Of a stretch of 40,245 nucleotides of DNA, positions 17,703 to 25,294 are shown piece after piece; within the stretch, counting starts at the first letter, position 1; every line of letters starts with the position of its first letter. Where the stretch lies: assembly GCA_025964895.1 (NCBI GenBank), contig JAOPXY010000042.1, forward strand, positions 1 to 40,245, written 5' to 3'. The notes below the pieces were generated by a model. It saw nothing but the letters and a program-made list of their open reading frames with translations, did no database searches and was not told the origin of the DNA. The position numbers and the translations under genes were made by a program. The DNA comes from Aeromicrobium sp. (GTDB taxonomy: Bacteria > Actinomycetota > Actinomycetes > Propionibacteriales > Nocardioidaceae).

Positions 17703-19163
17703 ATGACATCCGAGACGACATCCTCCGAGCACGTCGAGCAGATCCTCACCGAGGCGGCGACCGCCTTTTCGGTGTGGTCGGCGACGTCGGCAGCGGACCG
17801 GGCAGAAGGCCTGTTCGCCGTGGCCGGCGCGCTTGACGCCGCCGCGGACGAACTGGTGCCGATCGCTCACGCGGAGACCCACATTCCCGACGGGAGGTTG
17901 CGGTTCGAACTCGGTCGAACGACATTCCAGCTCCGACTCTTCGCAGACGTCTTGACGCAGGGGTCCTACCTGGATGCCCGCATCGATCCCGCGGACGACG
18001 CCTGGCCGATGGGCGCGCCCAGGCCGGACCTGCGTCGCGTCCTTGAGCCGATCGGCCCGGTCGTGGTCTTCGCAGCGAGCAACTTCCCGTTCGCCTTCAG
18101 CGTGGCCGGCGGGGACACCGCCTCCGCACTGGCGGCAGGATGCCCCGTCGTCGTCAAGGCACACCCGGGCCATCCCCGTCTCTCCGTGGCGACCGCGCGG
18201 GTCGTGAGCGATGCGCTGTCGTCGACGGGTGCGCCGACGGGGCTGTTCGCGCTGGTGTCCGGTGACAGGGCGGCGCACGATGTGCTCACCGACGGGCGGA
18301 TCAAGGCGGGCTCGTTCACGGGGTCCATCGCCGGCGGACGCGCGCTGCTCGACATCGCCAGTTCGCGACCCGAGCCGATCCCCTTCTACGCCGAGATGGG
18401 CAGCGTCAACCCAACCTTTGTGACCCGGGCGGCAGCCGCCGCGAGACCACGAGAGATCGCCGCAGGCTATCTCGAGTCGATATCAATGAGCGCCGGCCAG
18501 CTGTGCACGAAGCCAGGCGTGCTCGTGGTGCCGGAAGATTCCGGCATCCCGCAGCTCCTCCGATCGTCCGAGCGGCCGCCGGCGGGTCAGCTGCTCAACG
18601 AGCGTATCCAGGACGGGTACGTGCAGGTGCTGGAGCGGCTGACGTCCCATGAGTCGGTGGTGTCCCTGACGGATGAGGAGGGGGCGTACGACTCCCCTCC
18701 TGCGCCGACGATCCTGCTCACGGACATCGACTCCGTCATGAGGGATCCGGCAGGGCTCCTCGTCGAGTGCTTCGGTCCGACCTCATTGGTCGTCACCTAC
18801 CGTGACGAGGCATCGCTGGTCGCACTCGCGGCCGGTCTGGAGGGCCAGCTCACGGCTACTATCCATGGCGAAGAGAGCGACGACGTTCACAGCCTCGTCC
18901 GCGTGCTCGCGACACGGGCCGGCCGTTTGCTCTGGAACCAGTGGCCCACCGGCGTCTCCGTCACGTACGCGCAGCAGCACGGCGGGCCGTATCCCGCGAC
19001 CAGCGTGCCCGGGAGCACGTCCGTTGGAACGGCGGCCATCGACCGGTTTCTGCGTCCAGTCGCCTACCAGAACTTCCCGCAAGCTCTGCTGCCTCCCGCT
19101 CTGCGGGACGACAATCCTGAACGCATACCGCGTCGGGTTGACGGGTTGACGTCGGCTGGCTGA
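17703..19163 (+). CDS. NADP-type aldehyde dehydrogenase, 2,5-dioxovalerate (ketoglutarate semialdehyde)-like
   Basis: The 486-residue protein is an aldehyde dehydrogenase of the alpha-ketoglutarate-semialdehyde branch. This branch is marked by FAASNFPFAFSVAGGDTASA (Asn127), the FTGSIAGGRALLD loop, Glu231 in FYAEMGSVNP and Cys268 in SAGQLCTKPG. It would oxidise a semialdehyde to an acid, classically 2,5-dioxopentanoate to 2-oxoglutarate. It follows the zinc alcohol dehydrogenase after 41 bases, the only sizeable gap in the operon, with GGGAG at about 17694 as ribosome binding site. It is the last gene of the co-directional train; the sequence after it holds a hairpin and then a new promoter region for cydAB. 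Confidence 0.92.
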   Translation: MTSETTSSEHVEQILTEAATAFSVWSATSAADRAEGLFAVAGALDAAADELVPIAHAETHIPDGRLRFELGRTTFQLRLFADVLTQGSYLDARIDPADDAWPMGAPRPDLRRVLEPIGPVVVFAASNFPFAFSVAGGDTASALAAGCPVVVKAHPGHPRLSVATARVVSDALSSTGAPTGLFALVSGDRAAHDVLTDGRIKAGSFTGSIAGGRALLDIASSRPEPIPFYAEMGSVNPTFVTRAAAAARPREIAAGYLESISMSAGQLCTKPGVLVVPEDSGIPQLLRSSERPPAGQLLNERIQDGYVQVLERLTSHESVVSLTDEEGAYDSPPAPTILLTDIDSVMRDPAGLLVECFGPTSLVVTYRDEASLVALAAGLEGQLTATIHGEESDDVHSLVRVLATRAGRLLWNQWPTGVSVTYAQQHGGPYPATSVPGSTSVGTAAIDRFLRPVAYQNFPQALLPPALRDDNPERIPRRVDGLTSAG

Positions 19164-19192
19164 CTGTGGGGGGCAACAGCTCCGGCTGGCGA

Positions 19193-19224
19193 GGGGCAAT
19201 GGGCGAGACCGCAGTCTTTGCCTC
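19193..19224 (+). terminator. Weak hairpin after the catabolic operon
   Basis: Arms GGGGCAA and TTGCCTC can pair around an inner AGAC/GTCT stem. It lies about 30 bases after the aldehyde dehydrogenase stop. There is no T-tract, so it is only a possible terminator. Confidence 0.3.
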
Positions 19225-19296
19225 CCGGTGTGCGCAGAGCGACGTCGGCAGGACTTCTGGCCCGGTCCTTCCGCCGCGCGGCTCGATAGCATGGAC

Positions 19297-19314
19297 GTGA
19301 GCGGCAGCGCTCAC
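19297..19314. promoter_or_regulatory. Inverted repeat upstream of cydA
   Basis: GTGAGCG and CGCTCAC form a perfect 7-base inverted repeat around GCAG, 48 bases before the cydA ATG. TAGCAT at 19287-19292, just before it, could be a -10 element, so the repeat would lie near the transcription start. Rex sites have GTGA and TCAC but with shorter spacing, so the protein that binds is unknown. Confidence 0.4.
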
Positions 19315-19362
19315 CGCAGGAGTACGCCGCGCGTGTCGTGACCGGGCGCCTGGGGGGTTCTC

Positions 19363-20802
19363 ATGTCGGTCGTACTCGAGTTCGGTTCTCTCGACGGGGC
19401 GATGCTCGACCTCCTGCGCAGCGTGGGGACTGATGACCCAGCGGGCCTCCTGCCTGCTCGTGAGCAGATGGCGTTGTCGCTGGGCTGGCACATCGTCCTG
19501 GCATCGTTCGGCGTGGCCTGGCCGGCGATGATCGCGGTGGCGCACTGGCGTGGGACCTACAGGGACGACGAGGTCGCCCTCCGGCTTGCCAGACGCTGGG
19601 CGAAGGTGTCGGCGGTGCTGTTCGCGATCGGAGCGGTGTCCGGGACGGTGCTGAGCTTCGAGATGGGTCTGCTGTGGCCGGGTCTCATGGGTCCATTCGG
19701 CGACGTGCTCGGTCTGCCCTTCGCCTTCGAGGGTCTCTCGTTCTTCGTCGAGGCGATCTTCCTCGGGCTGTACCTGTACGGATGGGGCCGCATCCCACCC
19801 AAGCGGCACCTCCTCATGCTCGTGCCGATGGCGGTCGCCGGCATCGTGGGAACCTACTGCGTCGTGGCGGTGAATGCGTGGATGAACATGCCTGTCGGCT
19901 TCCGCATCGAGGGCGGCGAGGTCGTGGATGTCGAGCCCTGGGCGGTGCTCTTCAACTCCGGTGCCGTCCTGCAGTTCGCTCACATGTGGGTCGCGGCCTA
20001 CATGGTCGCCGGGTTCGTCGTCGCAGCGGTGTATGCCGTGGGCATGCTGCGTGGACGCGTCGACCGGCACCACCGGCTCGGATTCGCGCTGCCCTTCGCC
20101 TTCGCCAGCGTGGCAGCGATGGTCCAGCCGTTCATCGGTCACGTGCTGGGGCTGCGGATCGCCGAGACCCAGCCGGCCAAGCTGGCGGCGTTCGAGCTGG
20201 CCATCGAGACCGAGAGCCCGTCGCCGCTGCGGCTGGGCGGGGTGCTGGTCGACGGTGAGGTCCGTTACGCCCTCGACATCCCGCGACTGGGCTCGCTGAT
20301 CGCACGCAACTCGTTCTCAGAGCCGGTCCAGGGTCTGGAGACCATTGCGCCGGCGGATCGTCCGCCGGTCAACATCACCCACCTCGCCTTCCAGAGCATG
20401 GTCGGGATCGGCACGCTGCTGGCCGCGCTCGCTGTGGCCTACTGGTTCGCGCGGTGGCGCGGTCGCGACCCGCTCGGCAGCCGCTGGGGATTGCGTGCCG
20501 CGGTGCTTGCGGGCCCGCTCGCGGTCGTGGCGCTGGAGGCTGGCTGGATCGCCACCGAGGTCGGACGCCAGCCCTGGGTGGTCTACGGTCACCTGCGCAC
20601 GGCCGACGCGGCGGGAGACAATCCACAGCTCTGGGTCCTGCTCGCAGCGACGACCGTGGTCTACGGGGCGCTGACGACGGGCGCCGTCGTCGTGCTCCGC
20701 TCGATGGCGCGGCGGTGGCGTACCGGCGACGAGGAGCTCCCGAGCCCCTACGGGCCGGAGACGTCCATCGCCGACGGCGGCCGCGACCGGAAGGCCACGT
20801 GA
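19363..20802 (+). CDS. cydA: Cytochrome bd-type quinol oxidase subunit I
   Basis: The 479-residue membrane protein has the bd-oxidase subunit I pattern of about nine helices. Heme ligands can be placed: His43 (GWHIVLASFG, equal to E. coli His19), His207 (FAHMWVAAY) and Met356 (FQSMVGIG). Acidic residues of the heme pocket occur in LSFEMGLLWPG and AFEGLSFFVEA, and GRQPW is at 401-405. The stretch between His207 and Met356 is short, so it is of the short-Q-loop group that includes cyanide-insensitive oxidases. The start is supported by GGGGGG six bases upstream, although the N-terminus is about 24 residues longer than in E. coli. It reduces oxygen with quinol electrons. It is coupled to cydB by a one-base overlap. 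Confidence 0.95.
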   Translation: MSVVLEFGSLDGAMLDLLRSVGTDDPAGLLPAREQMALSLGWHIVLASFGVAWPAMIAVAHWRGTYRDDEVALRLARRWAKVSAVLFAIGAVSGTVLSFEMGLLWPGLMGPFGDVLGLPFAFEGLSFFVEAIFLGLYLYGWGRIPPKRHLLMLVPMAVAGIVGTYCVVAVNAWMNMPVGFRIEGGEVVDVEPWAVLFNSGAVLQFAHMWVAAYMVAGFVVAAVYAVGMLRGRVDRHHRLGFALPFAFASVAAMVQPFIGHVLGLRIAETQPAKLAAFELAIETESPSPLRLGGVLVDGEVRYALDIPRLGSLIARNSFSEPVQGLETIAPADRPPVNITHLAFQSMVGIGTLLAALAVAYWFARWRGRDPLGSRWGLRAAVLAGPLAVVALEAGWIATEVGRQPWVVYGHLRTADAAGDNPQLWVLLAATTVVYGALTTGAVVVLRSMARRWRTGDEELPSPYGPETSIADGGRDRKAT

Positions 20803-21800
20803 TGCTCGAGGTGGCGGTGGCCGCAGCACTCTTCCTGGGGGTCGTGGCCTATGCCCTGTTCGGGGGAGCGGACTTCGGGTCCGGCCTGTACGACCTCACG
20901 GCCGGCGGCACGCGGCGCGGCGCCGAGCTTCGTACGTTGATCGAGCACAGCATCGGCCCGGTGTGGGAGGCCAACCACGTCTGGCTGATCTACGTGCTCG
21001 TGATGTGGTGGACGGGCTTCCCCGCATCCTTCGCCAGCGCGATGAGCACCTTGACCCTGCCGATGTTGCTTGCGTTGCTCGGAATCGTCCTGCGCGGCGC
21101 CGCTTTCGCCTTCCGCAAGTTCGCGCCGACGGTGGGCCAGGCGAGGCTCTACGGCGCGGTGTTCGCGGGGGCCTCGTTGATCACCCCCTTCTTCCTCGGC
21201 ACGGTGGCGGGAGCTGTCGCCTCGGGAAGGGTGCCTGCCACGGGTCGTGGTGACCTGTGGTCGTCCTGGCTCAACCCCACATCCGTCTTGGGAGGCGTCA
21301 TCGCCGTGGGAGCCTGCACGTTCCTCGCCGGCGTGTTCCTCACCGCCGACGCTCACCGCGCCGGACACGATGCGCTCTCAGCGTCGATGCGGCGCCGGAC
21401 CATCGGGGTGGGCATCGTGACCGGGGGCGTGGTCTTCGCCGCCCTGGTGCCGATCGCGCGCGACGCACCGACCCTCGTTGACGGCTTGACCGGACGCGCG
21501 GCGCCACTCATCGTCCTGTCCGGACTGTCCGGCACGGCGACCCTGGCGCTCCTGGTCAACCGCAGGCTCGGCCAGGCTCGCGTCGCGGCGGTCGTCGCAG
21601 TCGCCGCCGTCATCGCAGGGTGGGGCGTGGGACAGTATCCCTGGATGCTGGTCGACGAGGTCACCATTGCCGACGCGGCTGGAGCCGAGGCGACGCTTGC
21701 CGCCCTGCTGGTGGTGGTCGGACTCGCAGGTGTGCTCGTCCTGCCGCCGCTCGTCTACCTGTTCCAGCTGACGCAGACCGAGCAGTGGACCAAGCACTGA
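20802..21800 (+). CDS. cydB: Cytochrome bd-type quinol oxidase subunit II
   Basis: The 332-residue protein has eight or so hydrophobic helices and the subunit II hallmarks FGGADFGSGLYDL near the N-terminus and PVWEANHVWLIY (residues 50-61) with the conserved Trp. The ATG at 20802 uses the last base of the cydA stop. It binds subunit I and completes the oxidase. The frame is open upstream within cydA, but the subunit II signature begins only a few residues after this ATG. The cydC and cydD transporter genes, often beside cydAB in actinobacteria, are not in the window. Confidence 0.95.
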   Translation: MLEVAVAAALFLGVVAYALFGGADFGSGLYDLTAGGTRRGAELRTLIEHSIGPVWEANHVWLIYVLVMWWTGFPASFASAMSTLTLPMLLALLGIVLRGAAFAFRKFAPTVGQARLYGAVFAGASLITPFFLGTVAGAVASGRVPATGRGDLWSSWLNPTSVLGGVIAVGACTFLAGVFLTADAHRAGHDALSASMRRRTIGVGIVTGGVVFAALVPIARDAPTLVDGLTGRAAPLIVLSGLSGTATLALLVNRRLGQARVAAVVAVAAVIAGWGVGQYPWMLVDEVTIADAAGAEATLAALLVVVGLAGVLVLPPLVYLFQLTQTEQWTKH

Positions 21801-21858
21801 GCGACCCGGCTCGGCGACCGAAGCGGCTGACGTGCGTGCTCTATCCACTCGCGGTACA

Positions 21859-21870
21859 GTGCCGAGGCAC
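21859..21870. promoter_or_regulatory. Short inverted repeat and possible -10 before the LuxR gene
   Basis: GTGCC and GGCAC flank GA, 71 bases before the regulator's ATG. TACAGT at 21855-21860 just before it resembles a -10 box. No convincing -35 is seen. The repeat could be an autoregulatory site. Confidence 0.25.
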
Positions 21871-21941
21871 AGGTCGCTCGAAGACCCGCCTCTGCTAGAC
21901 GGCTTCCCCGACCAAGGCCGATCGCGTGGAGGCGATCTTTG

Positions 21942-22976
21942 ATGGCTGAGGCAGTTGGCACAACGTTGGCGCGGATCGCCGCGTCCGGTGACCCGTTGCC
22001 CAAGAGGGCGCTGGCGTTGCTCGTGGGTCTTCGGTCCGCCCTTCCTTTCGACGCCGCGTGGCTCGCCTTCTATGACGTTCGCGGGAGCAAGTACGTGCCG
22101 TTGGCCGGCCTCGACCTGAACGCTGGCATCTCCGGCTATCTGAGCGGAGCCGCAGGGGCGCATGACATTGGAGCCATCGGGGGCGACCACGACCGTCCGC
22201 CAGTCGGCCGATCGGACCTTCGCCATCAGTCGCGGCGTCTCTCGATCTGGTCCGACTGGCTGGTCCCGGCCGGAATACACGAGTCCCTGTCAGTGGCGCT
22301 GGCCACCCCGGGAGGCCGGCACGTGGGTTTCCTGATCCTGCTGTTCAGAAGCGCATCGCCACCCTCGCGAACGATGCGCCGACGACTCGCGGCACTCGCA
22401 CCGACGCTGGCTCTGGGTATCGACCCGATGCCGTGCCTCCTCGCCACCGCGCGAGTGGTGCGTGGGGTGACGGCGGGGACCGTGCTGCGCGATGACGGGT
22501 GGACCGAGGCGCTGCCCGGGCTGGACGGCGACCTGCTGCTCGCGGTCGGTTCGCCCGTGCTGGCCCTTGCGCGTCGACGCATCGACGACGGACTGCTGCA
22601 CTCGTCCTTCCTCTGGCCGCTGGGCGGCCGATTCGCGCCCGACGGGCACGCGCGCGTCAGCGTCGTGGCTGCGCCGGACGACGTACCCGAAGTGTTGATC
22701 GGGATGGCGCTGGTGTCGGCGGCGGAGGACATGCACGGCCTCACTCCCCGGGAGCTGGAGGTGCTCGGACTGGTGATCCATGGCTGCTCGAACCACGAGA
22801 TCGCTGCCAACCTGGTCGTCGCGCCGCGAACAGTTGCCGCACACATCGAGCACCTGCTCGTCAAGCTCGACGTGACCACGAGGACCACTGCGGCGGTGCG
22901 AGCCGAACGCGAGGGGCTGTACGTGCCGACGGTGCTCGGCTCCTCGTACAAGGAGCCGAGCTGCGGCGAACGTTAG
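21942..22976 (+). CDS. LuxR-family transcriptional regulator
   Basis: The 344-residue protein ends in a LuxR/NarL-type helix-turn-helix at about residues 266-322 (LTPRELEVLGLVIHGCSNHE, then APRTVAAHIEHLLVKLDV). The N-terminal 250 residues have no receiver-type Asp pattern that I can see. The region around residues 20-140 could be a GAF-like sensor, as in many actinobacterial stand-alone LuxR regulators. The ATG at 21942 has GGAGG nine bases before it (21928-21932); a TTG one codon earlier is less likely. It follows cydAB by 141 bases and faces the stress genes at 23007-24987, so it could control either group. Confidence 0.9.
   Translation: MAEAVGTTLARIAASGDPLPKRALALLVGLRSALPFDAAWLAFYDVRGSKYVPLAGLDLNAGISGYLSGAAGAHDIGAIGGDHDRPPVGRSDLRHQSRRLSIWSDWLVPAGIHESLSVALATPGGRHVGFLILLFRSASPPSRTMRRRLAALAPTLALGIDPMPCLLATARVVRGVTAGTVLRDDGWTEALPGLDGDLLLAVGSPVLALARRRIDDGLLHSSFLWPLGGRFAPDGHARVSVVAAPDDVPEVLIGMALVSAAEDMHGLTPRELEVLGLVIHGCSNHEIAANLVVAPRTVAAHIEHLLVKLDVTTRTTAAVRAEREGLYVPTVLGSSYKEPSCGER
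22934..22961. terminator. Strong hairpin within the LuxR gene 3' end
   Basis: An 11-base perfect inverted repeat (GCTCGGCTCCT and its complement) encloses a 6-base loop, CGTACA, and ends 12 bases before the LuxR stop codon. There is no T-tract on the + strand. It lies between two converging transcription units, so it could end transcription from both sides. Confidence 0.5.
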
Positions 22977-23006
22977 ACCTAGCCTGAGGTCAACGATCCG
23001 TCGCCC

Positions 23007-23253
23007 TCACGCAGTCGGACGGAACACCGCCCGAACGCAGCCGTCCTCCTTGTCCTTGAACATCTGGTAGCCCTTCGGGCCGTCGTCGACCGACATCACG
23101 TGGGTCGCGAGGTGCTCGGTCCTGACCTCGTCGCCCGGAGTCCCGTTCACCTCGGTCCGAGGGCAGCGTCGTGAGGGGGTCGATCACCGACCGCACGCGT
23201 CGCACGAGGCGCTCGCCAGCGCGCACTGCGGCGTTGTCGCTGGTTGACGTCAT
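23007..23253 (-). pseudogene. Broken ORF ending in an alcohol dehydrogenase C-terminus
   Basis: An ATG at 23251-23253 overlaps the PfpI stop (ATGA), so translation would enter here. The first 30 or so codons (MTSTSDNAAVRAGERLVRRV) are in one frame and match nothing I know. From about 23150 down to the TGA at 23007 a different frame reads GDEVRTEHLATHVMS and then DDGPKGYQMFKDKEDGC, an unmistakable C-terminus of an MDR alcohol/formaldehyde dehydrogenase. The two parts differ by one base of frame. Catalytic and cofactor domains are missing. I read this as a deletion remnant of an MDR gene that once stood in this operon. The remnant differs clearly from the intact MDR gene at 23827-24987, so it is not a simple duplicate. 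Confidence 0.7.
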
Positions 23254-23825
23254 GATCGGCTCTCCGTTCCGGTCGACTGTGGGGTTCTTGCGAACTCCTG
23301 CACGATGCGCTCACAGAACGCCGGCAGGTCATCGGGTGACCGACTGGTCGTGATGTTGCCGTCGGTGACGACCTCCTCGTCCACCACCTCCGCACCGGCG
23401 TTGCGCAGGTCGGTGCGCACGCTGGGCCATGAGGTCAGCCGGCGGCCCCGCGCAACATCAGCCTCGACGAAGTGCCAGGGCCCGTGGCAGATCGAGGCGA
23501 CCGGCTTTCCCGACTGGACGAACGCTCGGACGAACTTCACCACAGACGGCTGCATGCGCAGCTTGTCCGGATTGACCGTCCCGCCCGGAAGGAGCAGTGC
23601 CTCGTAGTCGTCGACGGACACGTCGTCGATGAGTCGGTTGACGGTGAACGTGCCGGCGTCCACGAGATCGTGGTCGCGGGCCTGGATCTCGCCCCGCTCG
23701 ATGGAGACGACGTCGGTGTGGGCCCCTGCGTCCTCCAGGGCTCGTTGCGGTCGTTCCAGCTCGACCCGCTCGACCCCGTCGGCTGCGAGGATCGCGACGC
23801 GCTGTCCCTCCAGCTCCCCGGCCAT
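23250..23825 (-). CDS. DJ-1/PfpI family protein
   Basis: The 191-residue protein is a type 1 glutamine-amidotransferase-fold protein of the PfpI/YhbO group. The nucleophile elbow ASICHGPWHF gives Cys113 and His114, and Glu19 lies in DGVERVELERP, the usual place of the third residue. Members act as glyoxalase III-like, deglycase or protease proteins in stress; the biochemical role is debated. The start at 23825 is chosen over an upstream one because GGGGGG precedes it and because it follows the MDR stop by a single base. Co-transcription with a formaldehyde-dehydrogenase-like gene suggests a role in handling reactive aldehydes. Confidence 0.92.
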   Translation of the reverse strand: MAGELEGQRVAILAADGVERVELERPQRALEDAGAHTDVVSIERGEIQARDHDLVDAGTFTVNRLIDDVSVDDYEALLLPGGTVNPDKLRMQPSVVKFVRAFVQSGKPVASICHGPWHFVEADVARGRRLTSWPSVRTDLRNAGAEVVDEEVVTDGNITTSRSPDDLPAFCERIVQEFARTPQSTGTESRS

Positions 23826-23826
23826 G

Positions 23827-24987
23827 TCACGACCCCCCTTCCGCCATCGCCGGGTGGAGTACGACCTTCGTCCAGCCCTCGTCACGGTTGTCGAAGTGCT
23901 CGTAGGCATCGGGCGCCTGGCTCAGCGGGAGCTCATGGCTCACGATGAACGACGGCTCGGCCTTGCCACCGGCGATCAGGTCGCGGAGCTGCCGGTTGTA
24001 CTTCTTGACCGGGGCCTGGCCGCTGCCGAGCCGCTGGCCCTTGAACCAGAACATGCCGTAGTCGAAGGCCAGCTTGCCCTGCTTGGCCAGCTCGTCGCTG
24101 GCTCCGGGGTCCTCGGGCACGAAGACGCCGACACACCCGATCGTGCCGGTGAACCGCACGGAGGCGACCAGCCGGTTCATCGTCAGGTTGGCCTGCTCGT
24201 CCCCCTCGGGCTCGTGTGCCTGGTAGCCGACACACTCGCAGCCGTTGTCGGCGCCCAGTCCCATCGTCTCCTCCAGCACAGCCTCCACCGGGTCCACCTG
24301 TGAGTCGTCGATGGCGATCGCGCCGATGGACTCGGCCAGTCGCAGGCGGTCAGGGTGCCGGTCGACGACCATCACCTTGCTGGCCCCGCGGATGGTCGCT
24401 GACAGGGCCGCCATCAGCCCTACCGGTCCGGCGCCGTAGATGACTGTCTGGTCGCCCGGCTTCACGCCCGCCATCTCGGTGGCGTGGTACCCAGTCGGGA
24501 AGATGTCCGCGAGCATCACGTAGTCGGTCTGGCGCTCCTCCGCGTCCTCTCCCAGCCGAAGGCAGTTGAAGTCACCCCATGGCACGCGCAGGAGCTCGGC
24601 CTGTCCGCCTCCGTACGGGCCCATGTCGGCAAACCCGTACGCAGCGCCGGCCATCTTCGGATCCGGCTGGGCGGTCAGACAGTAGTTCGTGAGCTGTCGC
24701 TCGCAGTTCTTGCAGTGACCGCAGGCGATGTTGAACGGCAGGACGACGTACTCGCCGACCTGGACCTTGTCGACCCCGTCTCCGACCTCGATCACCTGCC
24801 CGAGGTTCTCGTGTCCGAACCAGCGACCCGGTTCGAAGTCGGTCCGCCCTTCGTACATGTGCAGGTCCGAACCACAGATGTTCGCTGACGTGATCCGCAC
24901 CAGGACGTCGGTCGGTCGCTCGATCCGCGCGTCTGGCACGTCCTGGACACTGACCTGCCGCGGACCTTCGTACACCACTGCCCTCAT
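23827..24987 (-). CDS. Zinc-dependent, formaldehyde-dehydrogenase-like MDR enzyme
   Basis: The 386-residue protein is a medium-chain dehydrogenase of the glutathione-independent formaldehyde dehydrogenase type. Catalytic residues are Cys38 (NICGSDLHMYEG) and His59-Glu60 (FGHEN). The structural zinc site is Cys89, Cys92, Cys95 and Cys103. The insert after GCECVGYQAHEPEGDE is typical of that group. The first in-frame starts lie 96 bases further up, but the ATG at 24987 is preceded by AAGGAG and begins the domain exactly. It leads an operon with the PfpI gene and the broken MDR remnant. The 8-4-8 inverted repeat at 25071-25090 lies 84 bases before its start. It probably oxidises a small aldehyde or alcohol. 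Confidence 0.93.
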   Translation of the reverse strand: MRAVVYEGPRQVSVQDVPDARIERPTDVLVRITSANICGSDLHMYEGRTDFEPGRWFGHENLGQVIEVGDGVDKVQVGEYVVLPFNIACGHCKNCERQLTNYCLTAQPDPKMAGAAYGFADMGPYGGGQAELLRVPWGDFNCLRLGEDAEERQTDYVMLADIFPTGYHATEMAGVKPGDQTVIYGAGPVGLMAALSATIRGASKVMVVDRHPDRLRLAESIGAIAIDDSQVDPVEAVLEETMGLGADNGCECVGYQAHEPEGDEQANLTMNRLVASVRFTGTIGCVGVFVPEDPGASDELAKQGKLAFDYGMFWFKGQRLGSGQAPVKKYNRQLRDLIAGGKAEPSFIVSHELPLSQAPDAYEHFDNRDEGWTKVVLHPAMAEGGS

Positions 24988-25294
24988 GTGTTGTCTCCTT
25001 CGTCGCGAGTGCTCCTGTGGCCCGAAGTTGGGCCCGAGTCTCAATTTCACCCAACCCGGCGAGGGGCGGGTATCGGCAGACATGCCGATATTGGGATCTG
25101 CTCCGGCACCTGCGCGCCATGCCCTCGTGGGACGACCGGGACCCGCTGGGGTACCGATGCCGACGTAGGGGCTTGCGACGCGACGACCGCGTTGTTGGTC
25201 GATCTGCCACTGGCAGGTGTGGCGGGGGAACTGCTGCGATAAGGGCCGTTTCTGTTTCGTGGCGGTGCTCTCGCCACTCCCGAGGAGGTATCAC
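24988..25294. other. Divergent intergenic region
   Basis: This 307-base stretch separates the MDR/PfpI operon from the glycosyltransferase gene. I see no gene in it. It holds the 8-4-8 inverted repeat (25071-25090), a GGCCC/GGGCC repeat at 25019-25034 and GAGGAGG as ribosome binding site of the glycosyltransferase. GGGTAT at 25068-25073 resembles a stress-sigma -10, but no matching -35 is clear. Confidence 0.5.
25071..25090. promoter_or_regulatory. Perfect 8-4-8 inverted repeat (copy 1)
   Basis: TATCGGCA and TGCCGATA flank GACA, a perfect palindrome of operator size. It lies 84 bases from the MDR start on one side and 205 bases from the glycosyltransferase on the other. A close copy with the same spacing lies at 28563-28582. 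This is the basis for proposing a shared regulator. Confidence 0.6.
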
